Part shown: positions 1 through 8,693 of the stretch, in pieces
How the letters are laid out: each line of letters opens with the position of its first letter
How positions within the stretch are numbered: the first letter of the stretch is position 1
NCBI GenBank assembly: GCA_942493375.1
Contig: OW818698.1
Span: 2,852,001 to 2,916,000 of the forward strand
DNA length: 64,000 nt
Source of the DNA: G942493375 sp942493375
Lineage (GTDB): Bacteria > Armatimonadota > UBA5829
Direction of reading: 5' to 3'
The notes under the pieces: generated by a model
Databases searched by the model: none
The model's input: the letters and a program-made list of their open reading frames with translations, nothing else
Told to the model about the DNA's origin: nothing
Translations under genes and position numbers: made by a program

Positions 1-963
1 TACAAGACTGAAGGCTGGGGAATTGCTGGCCCATCAATACCTACTGAAGGCACAAGCTCAAGTGAAGAATGGATAGACATTGGAGGAGGCAGGTTTGAAT
101 CCCGTGTTACAACGCGTACTCCTCTCGGTGACCTGAGATCCAGCAGCGTCTATGATCCTGTGGAACCATGCTGGTCGGTTGAGCATGCGATAAAGGACTT
201 TGACAGGGACTGGCCGGCATATGTTCATTCGACTCTGGGAAATCCTGAGGAGGCAGATTGGAGCGGAGTCAATGCTGCTCTGGACAAGGTCGGAGAGAAC
301 TATCTGCTGGAAGTGTATTCGGGTTGGTTTTTTATAGATTATATAGCAGGCTCCAGACAGGGTGGAATTGAACAGGCTATATATGACCTGTATGAGCGCG
401 AGGAGTACTTTGAGGAGTTCCACAAGCAGTTCATTGACTATACACGGCGCCTGGTAAGATCGGTATTTGCAGGCAGTAAAGCAGAGAGTATTTTCATAGG
501 GTCCTGCTGGTCCTGTCCATCCTTGACTGGCCCTAATCTGTGGAGGAAGTGGGAAAAACCTGTGCTGATGGCTGCGGCTGAGGAAGCACATGCAGCCGGA
601 GGACTGCTCCACGTCCATTTACACGGTAAAGTCATGGACGTATTGGACGAACTGCACGAAACTGGTATAGACTGTATCTGTCCTTTTGAGAGACCACCGG
701 GTGGCGATGTCACTGATTTGAGCGTAGTTGAAAAAGCCCTGCGCGGCAAAGTTACGATGAATGGCAACATCCACACGGTTGAGACCCTTATCAGGGGCAG
801 CGCTCAGGATGTTCGAAATGAGATAGCTGAAATTTTCGAACAATGGGGTCCTGACAGAAGGCGATTGATCCTTGGTACAGGTGACCAGGTTGGCCTTGAG
901 ACACCTGACGAAAACATAGCGGCAATGATTGAAGCCGGGCGTGAGTTCGGCAAAAACACATAG
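1..963 (+). CDS. URO-D family protein (methyltransferase-like), 5' partial
   Basis: The reading frame is open from base 1, so the N-terminus lies outside the window; 320 residues are visible. The C-terminal half reads like the uroporphyrinogen decarboxylase (URO-D) superfamily: HLHGK, a GIDCICPFE segment, GKVTMNGNIHTVE and a final LGTGDQVG...TPDENIAAM block. In this superfamily the barrel binds porphyrin or acts with corrinoid methyltransferases (MtaA/MtbA type). In sugar-degrading environmental bacteria most such paralogs have no known substrate. It is followed by a zinc alcohol dehydrogenase 27 nt downstream, so the two are probably co-transcribed. Three more URO-D-like proteins occur in this window. 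True heme-pathway HemE is unlikely given the divergence. Family assignment is firm; the reaction is unknown. Confidence 0.8.
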   Translation, partial: YKTEGWGIAGPSIPTEGTSSSEEWIDIGGGRFESRVTTRTPLGDLRSSSVYDPVEPCWSVEHAIKDFDRDWPAYVHSTLGNPEEADWSGVNAALDKVGENYLLEVYSGWFFIDYIAGSRQGGIEQAIYDLYEREEYFEEFHKQFIDYTRRLVRSVFAGSKAESIFIGSCWSCPSLTGPNLWRKWEKPVLMAAAEEAHAAGGLLHVHLHGKVMDVLDELHETGIDCICPFERPPGGDVTDLSVVEKALRGKVTMNGNIHTVETLIRGSAQDVRNEIAEIFEQWGPDRRRLILGTGDQVGLETPDENIAAMIEAGREFGKNT

Positions 964-990
964 ATTTTGTATAACGGAAGGATGGCGACG

Positions 991-2037
991 ATGGCGACAT
1001 ATAAAAACAGATCAGCTTTTGTAAAATCACCCTGGCAGTTTGAAATCAGGGAGCATGAGATATCGGGTCCCGGCCCCGGGCAGTTACTGGTGGAGATTGC
1101 AGCTTGTGCAGTCTGTGGAACGGATTTTCACACTGCTGACAGGACTGCAGATGATTGGCAGAACTTTGGGCATGAAGTCTCAGGAACAGTTCACGCGGTA
1201 GGTGAAGGGGTCACAGCTTTTGTTCCGGGTGACAGAGTAGCTATGGACAGCTCTGTTCCCTGTGGAAAGTGTGAGTTCTGTAAGCCTGCTCCTTTTGGTC
1301 GTGGACGGCCTGACCTCTGTGTAAGCTGCCTGACGTACTGGGCAAGTGAAACTATGGGATTCGGAGACTGGTTGTTAACACCGCAGGAATCTGCAGTAAA
1401 GGTGCCTGACTCTGTCCCTCTGGATGTTGCAAGCATGATCGAACCCATGGGCGTGTCCATCGACCTGGTTGAGACTGCTCAGATTAACAAGGGTGATCAC
1501 GTGCTGGTTATTGGACCTGGGCCATTAGGGCTGGGTGCAGTGTGCCTTGCTAAACTGGCAGGAGCTGGAAAGATAATGCTGGCCGGATTCTCCACATCGG
1601 TAGCCCGTATGAAAGCCGGAGTAGCTCTGGGTGCTGAGGAATTGATTGAAGTAGACAAAACTCCATTGAAAGACTATGATTTCGGCGCTAGAAGACCGGA
1701 TAAAATCCTGGTCACAGCTCCTCCGCCGCTACTTCCCCAGGCAATTGCAATCGCTGCTAATGGTGCAACAATAGCTTACATCGGGATTGCATACGGCCCC
1801 GGCGCTGTAATAGAGTTCGACGCTGACGATTTCCACTTCCGCAAGCTTCAGCTTCGCGCCTCGTTTGCATCACCCGGCACGCAGGCCTTGAAGGCTGCAA
1901 GACTGCTGGAAACTGTTCCGGAATTGGGTAAAGAGCTTATATCCCACCGGTTCAAACTAGAGGACATCGCCGAAGTCTTCAAGATGGCCCGCGATGACAA
2001 GGAATGCACTGTTAACAAAGTGGTTATGGTGCGATAG
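991..2037 (+). CDS. Zinc-dependent alcohol dehydrogenase (MDR family)
   Basis: Medium-chain dehydrogenase/reductase. The catalytic-zinc ligands are visible as CAVCGTDFH and GHEVSG, the structural-zinc cysteines as PCGKCEFC...DLCVSC, and the nucleotide-binding Rossmann turn as GPGPLGLGA. The overall length (348 aa) fits the family. It should oxidise a polyol or alcohol with NAD(P)+ in the cytoplasm; the substrate cannot be read from sequence. I place the start at ATG 991, because GGAAGG at 976-981 lies 9 nt before it. ATG 982 abuts that site, and the longer frame begins with TTG at 967. It follows the URO-D-like gene by 27 nt and ends in front of a long palindrome that separates it from a convergent gene. 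Confidence 0.9.
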   Translation: MATYKNRSAFVKSPWQFEIREHEISGPGPGQLLVEIAACAVCGTDFHTADRTADDWQNFGHEVSGTVHAVGEGVTAFVPGDRVAMDSSVPCGKCEFCKPAPFGRGRPDLCVSCLTYWASETMGFGDWLLTPQESAVKVPDSVPLDVASMIEPMGVSIDLVETAQINKGDHVLVIGPGPLGLGAVCLAKLAGAGKIMLAGFSTSVARMKAGVALGAEELIEVDKTPLKDYDFGARRPDKILVTAPPPLLPQAIAIAANGATIAYIGIAYGPGAVIEFDADDFHFRKLQLRASFASPGTQALKAARLLETVPELGKELISHRFKLEDIAEVFKMARDDKECTVNKVVMVR

Positions 2038-2046
2038 CTTCAAGTT

Positions 2047-2120
2047 AATATGACCAATATGACAAATAGGACTTATGGGACACTGGTTCCATAAGTCCTA
2101 TTTGTCATATTGGTCATATT
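2047..2120. terminator. Perfect 32-bp palindrome between convergent genes
   Basis: Two perfectly complementary 32-nt arms (2047-2078 and 2089-2120) enclose a 10-nt loop. The arms consist of roughly 9-nt units of the type GACNNATAG. The palindrome sits between the convergent ends of the alcohol dehydrogenase and the glycosidase-like gene, so it probably works as a bidirectional terminator. There is no classic uridine tract. A related palindrome made of the same units is at 22511-22604. Confidence 0.65.
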
Positions 2121-2124
2121 TGTC

Positions 2125-4419
2125 TTACTGCCCTAGCTTTACCCTGAAGATCCTCACCTGCCAAACCGGGAATACTTCCACCAGCTTGCCATCTTTCACA
2201 GTGACCGATTTACCCGTGAATGCGTCTACTGCACTCTGTATTGGTTTATTGAGACCCAGGTTGCCGGTTATCTCCTGTTCAGTTAAGTTCGCTGCAACAA
2301 CCAGTATTTCATTGCTATTAGGCTTGGAGTAAGCACTCACTTTTACGCCGTCCGGTGCATTCCAGCCCCATTCTTTCCAGTAAGGGAGGAACTTGGTGTC
2401 TTCCATTCCGAATGCATCCCATATCTTCCATATAGGCGCCATGGCTTCAAGGTTCCATGGGGTTTCAGTATCATGAAGCAGGCTGATTGCCATCATTTCC
2501 TGCTGATTCAATCCCTTACCACCATTGAAATTGTAATAGGATAGAGACTGAGCCGGGACTCCAAAATTACTTCCCATAAACTCAGCTCTGAAGACGTTGA
2601 GCGGGATCCTGAAAGGTCTGTTCTGCACTGTCAGGTGTTCTGTATCAAGATATGCTGTACAGAAACCAAGGGTTGGCAGCAGAATGTTCGCAGATGTGTG
2701 CCCTGTGAAAGTCATAGGCCTACCTGTTTTCTTTTCGCGCAATTCAAATAGCCGATAGACCCGCTTCATGAATTCTCTGACTGCGAATATCTCTACAGTA
2801 GAATGGACGCTGCCGTCTTCGCCAATGTACCCGCAGCCATGCAGCTGATTGCTGCATTCACCTATACAGGTCATGCTGTCGGAATAAACGCCATCCAGAT
2901 TGAACTCATTTATAGTCTGCTCCATGCCTGCAAGCATAGCATCTGTCCAGACGCTGTTCTGACAGACTGCATAGCTCTTGTCATTCATGAATCCGGGGCA
3001 GACATAGGCGTTTTTATCAATTATCCGGCACTCCTCATTGAATGCTGCAAATTCGGGAGAAGCGTCCGACAGCAGGAATGCATAATAGATCATCATCCTC
3101 ATTTTTTTCTCATGAGCAAGTGTTGTAGTTTTATGCAACAGGTCAACATTCTCCTGAGTAGCTGGTCTTGGATGAGCCCACATTTCGGTCCATGTCAGTG
3201 TATCAACCGCCTTAACCCCAAGTTCCTCCATCCGGTTTGCATCCCTGACTATATCCGGACAACCGCCAACATGTGTATAGTGCCAGGCATGTCGATCTGC
3301 TGGAAGAGGTTTTATAGGACTTGCTTCAAAACCGAAAGTGTAGTCCCTGGGTTTATCTACCAGTGTCGTTTTGCCGATTAGATTCAAACGCAGCGTGGTT
3401 GCACCAGATTGTGGAAGAAGCTCAATTGCTTTAGCATCGTCTGCCGGTTTCCAATACTGATCTGATTCACACAGCCATTGCATTCCCCTGTCCTCATCTC
3501 CTATCCATACATGAGGGATGAACACAGAGGACCAGTCCTTTTTCGGCACAGATCCTGCGTTGATTCCATCGATAGTGGTTCCACCATACCATACAGGCAC
3601 CTTGGGGAAATAATGCCAGAGAGTTGCACTTTCTTTCCGGTAAGGAATATCAAGAGTCAGGCTGTCGATGCTTACTGGCGCTCCGGTGCTCTTAAGCTGG
3701 AAATCAAGCTTTACAAGACCATCAAACTCAACGCGTCCATTGCAGGTGAGTTTTAATCCATCTGCTGCCTGTGAGGATGTGAAAGTTATAACACCGTCTG
3801 CTTTGCTGATGACGGTAGTGGATTCTGGTTTCCAGTCAATCGTTCGCCCGGCAATTGATGCTTTCCAGACCATTGGAGAAGCTAATATTTCTACGCCCTG
3901 GGATTCTACCGAAGTAAATCCTGAAGGTCCGAATGAATATTTCCTGCCCCAGCAGCTGACCTGCAATGGATTGTTTGTCAGCTTCAAAGGTGTCCATGGT
4001 TTAGGGACCCAGCTGTCTGTATATGCACCGATCTTGTTATCTACCCAATTGGGGGTAACCGGAACTGTAATATATGTAGCTTTCAGGATTTCCCTTTTTC
4101 CGGAATCCCAGATCAGCGCCATATACCGTGCCGGAGCAAGACCTTTCGGCGACCATGCTATTGATGCCGACTTCACACCGTCTGCCAGTTCGATTTTTGT
4201 CTCCCTGAATGTTTGCCTGCCACTTTCATCCCTGAGCTGCGCCCAGACAAAAGCCGGAGCTTTCTCAGCAAGGCATGTTGCATTCAACCTGATTTCCGGT
4301 TTTCGGAACAGATAACTGAGCTTAAGCTCGAAATCTGGGGAAGCAAGGCATACAGAGGAAATGAGAAAAATCATAAACAGACACGGAATAGCACAAGGCA
4401 ATATCGAAAATCTCAGCAT
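2125..4419 (-). CDS. Secreted glycoside-hydrolase-like protein (DUF6067/GH123-like)
   Basis: A 764-residue protein with a clear Sec signal: MLRF followed by a hydrophobic stretch ending near SSVCLA. An N-terminal beta-sandwich part is followed by the segment PKVPVWYGG...FIPHVWIGDEDRG...WLCESD. That is typical of the GH123-like/DUF6067 group. A TIM-barrel-like region carries LDGVYSDSMTCIG, FTGHTSAN, YLDTEHLT and FRAEFMG; the acidic residues in these are candidate catalytic residues. A C-terminal beta domain closes the protein. The start at 4419 is chosen because AAAGAGGA precedes it by 7 nt; the upstream ATG at 4449 lies in a repeat. The protein at 11157-13445 is a paralog along its whole length. 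It likely acts outside the cytoplasm on an unidentified glycan. Confidence 0.7.
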   Translation of the reverse strand: MLRFSILPCAIPCLFMIFLISSVCLASPDFELKLSYLFRKPEIRLNATCLAEKAPAFVWAQLRDESGRQTFRETKIELADGVKSASIAWSPKGLAPARYMALIWDSGKREILKATYITVPVTPNWVDNKIGAYTDSWVPKPWTPLKLTNNPLQVSCWGRKYSFGPSGFTSVESQGVEILASPMVWKASIAGRTIDWKPESTTVISKADGVITFTSSQAADGLKLTCNGRVEFDGLVKLDFQLKSTGAPVSIDSLTLDIPYRKESATLWHYFPKVPVWYGGTTIDGINAGSVPKKDWSSVFIPHVWIGDEDRGMQWLCESDQYWKPADDAKAIELLPQSGATTLRLNLIGKTTLVDKPRDYTFGFEASPIKPLPADRHAWHYTHVGGCPDIVRDANRMEELGVKAVDTLTWTEMWAHPRPATQENVDLLHKTTTLAHEKKMRMMIYYAFLLSDASPEFAAFNEECRIIDKNAYVCPGFMNDKSYAVCQNSVWTDAMLAGMEQTINEFNLDGVYSDSMTCIGECSNQLHGCGYIGEDGSVHSTVEIFAVREFMKRVYRLFELREKKTGRPMTFTGHTSANILLPTLGFCTAYLDTEHLTVQNRPFRIPLNVFRAEFMGSNFGVPAQSLSYYNFNGGKGLNQQEMMAISLLHDTETPWNLEAMAPIWKIWDAFGMEDTKFLPYWKEWGWNAPDGVKVSAYSKPNSNEILVVAANLTEQEITGNLGLNKPIQSAVDAFTGKSVTVKDGKLVEVFPVWQVRIFRVKLGQ

Positions 4420-4442
4420 GTAGAAATCCTCTTTCTCACTGA

Positions 4443-4509
4443 CCCGCATTATTCAATATTGGGTGTGTAAATGCAGAGCATTTAAACCGCCAATATTGAA
4501 TAATGCGGG
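4443..4509. repeat. Palindromic element (CCCGCATTATTCA family, short form)
   Basis: Perfect 20-nt arms at 4443-4462 and 4490-4509 (CCCGCATTATTCAATATTGG and its complement) around a 27-nt loop. The outer 13 nt match the ends of the three longer elements at 32851, 34355 and 60268. It lies just upstream of the minus-strand gene ending at 4419 and could fold in its leader. Confidence 0.8.
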
Positions 4510-4885
4510 CTAAATAGCAGATCGGCACTGCAAGCATATTATCCCCAAATGCCAGGTTGGTCAAGGTTGAATTATCAGACTTCTTGCACTCATCACTTGA
4601 CATGTTTGGCGGTGGATAGTAATCTTGTTAGTGTGACGTCAAACCTATTATACCTATCACCCATTAGGTACGTCAAAATGTTTCTGTGCATATGTCATTC
4701 TGAACGCAGTGAAGAATCTGTTTTTCAATTTCAGTGCGCACGCTACAATCGAGATTCTTCACTGCGTTCAGAATGACAATGTAGTACGTTCAGAATGACA
4801 TATTTTCGCGGTTCGCAATTTTTCATTTCCAGCTATACTATATGGAAATAAACACTTTCACCATCCAATATTGAGGAGAGACAAT
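4510..4885. other. Intergenic region between divergent genes
   Basis: About 375 nt without a credible gene. It holds the inverted TCATTCTGAACGCAGTGAAGAATC pair described separately, and presumably the promoter of the plus-strand cluster that begins at 4886. A short frame at 4549-4776 runs through the repeat and is not considered coding. Confidence 0.6.
4693..4778. repeat. Inverted TCATTCTGAACGCAGTGAAGAATCT pair
   Basis: Exact 27-nt arms at 4693-4719 and 4752-4778 form a long hairpin. Copies of the same arm occur at 33237-33303 and 35454-35592. In translation this repeat gives the familiar CHSERSEES string seen in spurious proteins of many genomes. Confidence 0.85.
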
Positions 4886-6907
4886 ATGGCTACTGCACAA
4901 AACAGTTGTGATAAATGGATATGGACTGAACTGGTTGGTTTTGACAATACGTCGGCTGATTTGGGTGTAGAGAGCTACCTGGATAACCTTGGGTTCCAGC
5001 TTGAAGCTATATGTCTATTTGTCTCTGCTGCGGATTTTATACTGAAGCATCCCAGTGTTGGAAAAGATGGGGTTCTACCGATAGACTGCTGCACCTATGC
5101 AGCCCACTCTTTCAATGAAGACAGAAAATGTCAGAGCTGGACCCAACTGCAGGTAAGAGACCTTATTACTGAGCTGCATAAGCATGGTGTTGGAGCTTAT
5201 GTATCTGTGATGACCTGGTACACCCACAATCGATTTCACGACGAATGGGTAGAGGACCATAAAGAAGTTCTGGCCTGGGAGAATGTCGGGCCTGATGTAG
5301 CTAATAACATTAACCCATTAAAAAGATTCAAAGATGGCAGCTATTTTGAGGATTTCTTCCTGAAGCAGTTGCTGGATGTAATTCATTATTACGGTTTTGA
5401 TGGATGGCACGCAGCTGACGGCTGGGGCTGTGCCATGAACAACATATATGATGCAGACTTCTCGGACGATATGGTTGATCAGTTCACTAAAGCTTGTAAA
5501 ATCACTCTTCCGGAGGAATATTCAGGTCAGTATGCCGGTCCGGAGCACGATGACCGGGATAAGAATAAAGCAAGAGCTGACTGGATCTGGCGAAATCTGC
5601 GAATGGAGTGGATCGAGTTCTGGGTTGAGCGGTGGTATTCATACTTCAAAAAGATCGCCACAGCCCTGCACAGTGAGCAGAAGAAGATTATGGTGAACTC
5701 TTCCCTAACACGAGATCCTTTTGAAGCAATCTACCGGTTCGGTATCGATTACAAGAGACTGGTTGATGCAGGGGTCGATGGTTTCGTAGTTGAAACAGGA
5801 GCAGCAGCACAGGATTTAGTGAGTGGTGACAGAAACCGGCACTACGATTACACGTCCACATTTATGCTGATTAGAGCATATGTGCCCGACACCAAACTTA
5901 TATTCCTGAACGTTATACAAGACCACTGTGAGAACTTCGATGGGCTCCGCCACATGCCGACTGCTATCGAAAAAGAGGTCCTGGCATTGAGCAACCTGCA
6001 TTTTTACGATACAAAAGGCAAGTTGCAGCATAGTGCAAACGGTATGCTGGTGTGCCTTGGTGACAGTATCGAAAAACATGAGTGGCAGTGGCTGAATGAT
6101 CTCTGGGAGCTTGGTTTCTCGGGTAATACAATGAGCACCAATGGTCCCACGCTGGTCTGGTCAGACAATGCAATCAGAAAGCAGCTTGTAGACTTCAACG
6201 CTACCCGCAAATGGCACACACAAAAGATACTCCACAATCTGACAGAACGCGGTGCTCCTGTTCAGACAACTGTGAATGTAAATGATGTCGACAAAGTCAG
6301 TGGACTTCTGCTGCTCATTAATCCTGATACATTCACAAAAGAAGAACTCAAAAAGGTATTTAAAACCAAGAACAGACCGGTTGTTGTTATCGGAGGAGGA
6401 TCTGATTCGCTGCCTGAGCCTGACTTTTACTTCGAGGATATCGTTGAGCCATATGCCCTATGCTGCTCCGTATATGGTGTAGAGGATATACCTGAGATCA
6501 CACTCACCGGCACTGAAGAAGACAAATTGCAGACAGATGATGTAATGGGTACTGTTGAAGCTCATTTCTTTATCAATGAACTCGCTACCAGGACGGTATC
6601 TGATAAGTTCCTGAATGCATGTGTTGAAGTGATCCTGGGTGTATCAGGTCCAGTTAAGATCACCGAAGGGCAGGAGTTTATAAAACTCCTGGCAATGAAA
6701 CAGCAGGACGGAAGTTACCGACTGCTACTCAAAAGCGACAGTCTCTATTACAGCAAAGCCAGCGTGAATATGGGCAAACAGGTTGTGTCAGCCAAGTCGG
6801 CGACAAGATACCCGTTCGCTCCGATCACTGTTGAAGATACAATCCTAAAAGGTATTGCAGTCCCGAATAAGGGTGCAGTTATATTGAATGTGAAATTGGC
6901 GGACTAA
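4886..6907 (+). CDS. Glycoside-hydrolase-like TIM-barrel protein, family not assigned
   Basis: 673 residues, no signal peptide, so probably cytoplasmic. The first two thirds look like a (beta/alpha)8 glycosidase: HKHGVGAYVSVMTWYTHNRF, then YGFDGWHAADGWGC, then VDAGVDGFVVETGAAAQD, the last two with acidic residues at strand ends. The C-terminal third resembles the Rossmann-like and beta-sandwich domains that follow the barrel in GH42-like enzymes. I do not recognise a named family. ATG 4886 follows GAGGAGAG at 4873-4880; the frame also opens at a TTG at 4871, which sits too close to that site. It is the first gene of a plus-strand run with a deacetylase 15 nt downstream, suggesting a role in breaking down an N-acylated or modified sugar polymer. 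Confidence 0.6.
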   Translation: MATAQNSCDKWIWTELVGFDNTSADLGVESYLDNLGFQLEAICLFVSAADFILKHPSVGKDGVLPIDCCTYAAHSFNEDRKCQSWTQLQVRDLITELHKHGVGAYVSVMTWYTHNRFHDEWVEDHKEVLAWENVGPDVANNINPLKRFKDGSYFEDFFLKQLLDVIHYYGFDGWHAADGWGCAMNNIYDADFSDDMVDQFTKACKITLPEEYSGQYAGPEHDDRDKNKARADWIWRNLRMEWIEFWVERWYSYFKKIATALHSEQKKIMVNSSLTRDPFEAIYRFGIDYKRLVDAGVDGFVVETGAAAQDLVSGDRNRHYDYTSTFMLIRAYVPDTKLIFLNVIQDHCENFDGLRHMPTAIEKEVLALSNLHFYDTKGKLQHSANGMLVCLGDSIEKHEWQWLNDLWELGFSGNTMSTNGPTLVWSDNAIRKQLVDFNATRKWHTQKILHNLTERGAPVQTTVNVNDVDKVSGLLLLINPDTFTKEELKKVFKTKNRPVVVIGGGSDSLPEPDFYFEDIVEPYALCCSVYGVEDIPEITLTGTEEDKLQTDDVMGTVEAHFFINELATRTVSDKFLNACVEVILGVSGPVKITEGQEFIKLLAMKQQDGSYRLLLKSDSLYYSKASVNMGKQVVSAKSATRYPFAPITVEDTILKGIAVPNKGAVILNVKLAD

Positions 6908-6922
6908 GACGAGGAGATATTT

Positions 6923-7807
6923 ATGAAAGAAGCAGTTTTTTGCTTTTCGGTTGATGATGTTGCTTATGATGGTTATTCTACAGAAGAGAACCTGAGCAAA
7001 CTTATCGATTTTTGCGATGGATTTGGAATGAAGCCTACCTGGTTTACAGTTCCATTCTTTGGGGATATCGATTTCCGGGGAAGAAAAGAGTATATCCGGA
7101 TATTGAAGAATGCAGTGGCAAACGGGCATGAAGTTGGTCAGCACGGTCTTAGGCATGACCGGTTTGAAACTGGAGTCCCACCGCCATTCATTATGTCCCT
7201 ACCCCACGAAGGACCAGCCAGGGAAGAATTAGCCAAAAATGCGGACTTGATAGACAAGAATAATTCTGTTGAGAATATACGCACACGCCTTGCTCAGGGT
7301 AAAGAGATACTTGAAGATGCATTGGGTATTAAAATACAGGGATTTCGTGCAGGCGCAGGTTCGAATTGCCCGAATTTATTCGTCGCTCTAGCTGAAGATG
7401 GATATCTGTGGGACAGCTCATGCATAGTCCAGGAAGCAGGCTGGGATCTGATTCAGGGAAAATTGGATGCAGTACCTCACCCGATCACCTGGGAACGACT
7501 TGATGCACTCCAGTTCAAGAGTTCACTTAAAGAGCTTCCAATATACACCGACTACACCTGGTACCTTACTAAGGACCGGTATGATGCCAGTTTGAGCATG
7601 GCTAAGCACGATTTCACAGCGTCAATTGAAGCAGGGATTCCGTTCGTCCCTGTCTGCCATGTCTCTCCGATCTTTGAAGGTGACAGCGGACTAGGGTTTA
7701 GACTTTTTACCGAACTCCATGAATACGCTAAAGAACTCACTACCGAAAAAGGCATAGAGCTGAAATATTCAACTATTTCAGATGCAGTTAAGAATCTTTG
7801 GAAATAA
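6923..7807 (+). CDS. Polysaccharide deacetylase (CE4/NodB-like), cytoplasmic
   Basis: 294 residues with the NodB-homology motifs. CFSVDD supplies the catalytic base and metal aspartates (usual TFDD). GQHGLRHDRFE is the histidine metal motif, FRAGAGSN replaces the RxPxG motif, and a late CHVSP supplies the last conserved histidine. No signal peptide is present, so it should act on small intracellular sugars or amides rather than on cell-wall polymer. It has a good GAGGAG site 6-7 nt before the ATG. It lies 15 nt after the glycosidase-like gene and ahead of the ASRT-family gene, so it belongs to the same transcription unit. A second deacetylase of the superfamily is at 29764-30639. Confidence 0.85.
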   Translation: MKEAVFCFSVDDVAYDGYSTEENLSKLIDFCDGFGMKPTWFTVPFFGDIDFRGRKEYIRILKNAVANGHEVGQHGLRHDRFETGVPPPFIMSLPHEGPAREELAKNADLIDKNNSVENIRTRLAQGKEILEDALGIKIQGFRAGAGSNCPNLFVALAEDGYLWDSSCIVQEAGWDLIQGKLDAVPHPITWERLDALQFKSSLKELPIYTDYTWYLTKDRYDASLSMAKHDFTASIEAGIPFVPVCHVSPIFEGDSGLGFRLFTELHEYAKELTTEKGIELKYSTISDAVKNLWK

Positions 7808-7812
7808 TATGA

Positions 7813-7866
7813 ATTGTGGTGCGGGCTTCTAGCCTGCCTATTGTGGTGCGGGCTTCCAGCCTGCCA
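7813..7866. repeat. Tandem duplication of a 27-nt hairpin unit
   Basis: Two 27-nt units (7813-7839 and 7840-7866) beginning ATTGTGGTGCGGGCTTC, differing at two positions. Each contains an internal near-palindrome GCGGGCT...AGCCTGC. They lie between the deacetylase stop and the ribosome binding site of the next gene. Confidence 0.8.
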
Positions 7867-7882
7867 GAAAGGACAAAAACAA

Positions 7883-8257
7883 ATGGGAAAAGGTGGAGCT
7901 ACTACTTGGTATTTTCCGGATGGTTATCTTCCGGAGAAGAACAATATCGGACAGATGGAGGCCCATGAGGCTTTGATGCTGCTCAACTGCGGTGATACTC
8001 CGGCTGAAATAAAGCTGGACTTCTATTTTGAGGACAAAGACCCGGTCAAAGATATCCCAGTCACTGTAGGTGCAGAGCGTATAAAAACCCTTAGACTGGA
8101 CAACCCCGATGACATCGGTGGACTTGTACTACCTCCTTTGACACAGTATTCAATTCGGGTGCGTTCCGATGTAGATATCGTAGTGCAGTTCGGTAGACTT
8201 GATACGACCCAGAACAACATGGCCTATTATATCGGCGTTGGATACTGCTCAGACTAA
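7883..8257 (+). CDS. Sensory rhodopsin transducer (ASRT) family protein
   Basis: A 124-residue protein matching the Anabaena sensory rhodopsin transducer family from end to end. Visible blocks are WYFPDGYLPE, MEAHEALMLLNCGD, LDFYFEDKDPV, a middle strand pair, and SDVDIVVQFGRLDTTQNNMA, where the family has VPIVVQxxRLDxRQ. The family forms a small tetrameric beta-sandwich. Homologs are common in bacteria with no rhodopsin, next to sugar enzymes, where carbohydrate binding has been proposed. No rhodopsin gene is present here; neighbours are a deacetylase and an isomerase, which favours a sugar-linked role. ATG 7883 is chosen because AGAAAGGA at 7866-7873 precedes it by 9 nt; the longer frame reads through the tandem repeat. 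Confidence 0.85.
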   Translation: MGKGGATTWYFPDGYLPEKNNIGQMEAHEALMLLNCGDTPAEIKLDFYFEDKDPVKDIPVTVGAERIKTLRLDNPDDIGGLVLPPLTQYSIRVRSDVDIVVQFGRLDTTQNNMAYYIGVGYCSD

Positions 8258-8286
8258 TATAGATAATGCTGATATGGGAGTCATTT

Positions 8287-8667
8287 ATGAGTGAAGATGT
8301 TTCATCAAATATTGAGACAGTGGTTCTGTATCGTCCTGTCGGGCAGTTGGAGCTTGATCTCATTGCAGAGAGTGGATACAAAGAGTTTCCACCACGACTT
8401 CCATATCAGCCTATTTTCTATCCTGTATTGAATAAAGAATACGCAGATCAGATTGCCCGCGACTGGAATACCAAAGATAAAGCATCTGGATTTGTGGGTT
8501 ACGTTACCTGTTTTAAAGTCCGAAATGAATATTTAGACCGGTATGACGTACAGATAGTGGGTTCAATGGATGTGCACCAGGAATACTGGATTCCAGCGGA
8601 AGAAGTCTCTGAGTTCAATAGCAATATTGTTGGGCTTATTGAAGTTATCGAAACATTCAAAGCATAA
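8287..8667 (+). CDS. Small conserved protein, 'ADP-ribosylation/crystallin J1' type
   Basis: 126 residues. The blocks VVLYRPVGQLELDLIAESG, FPPRLPYQPIFYPVLN, ARDWNTKDKASGFVGYVT and the ending PAEEVSEFNSNIVGLIEVI match a widespread small protein often annotated 'ADP-ribosylation/crystallin J1'. Its biochemical role is not established, and the name does not imply glycohydrolase activity. ATG 8287 has GGGAG 7 nt upstream; the in-frame ATG at 8266 has no such site. It is the fourth gene of the cluster 4886-10172 and is followed 26 nt later by the isomerase-like gene. Confidence 0.75.
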   Translation: MSEDVSSNIETVVLYRPVGQLELDLIAESGYKEFPPRLPYQPIFYPVLNKEYADQIARDWNTKDKASGFVGYVTCFKVRNEYLDRYDVQIVGSMDVHQEYWIPAEEVSEFNSNIVGLIEVIETFKA

Positions 8668-8693
8668 CATCTGCTTGTTTTGTGAGGAGTAAT

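Noticed and set aside
3668..4315. 215-residue plus-strand frame
   Set aside because: Shadow of the secreted glycosidase-like gene on the other strand.
4549..4776. 75-residue plus-strand frame
   Set aside because: It runs through the TCATTCTGAACGCAGTGAAG repeat, giving the known spurious CHSERSEES peptide, and has no ribosome binding site or family.
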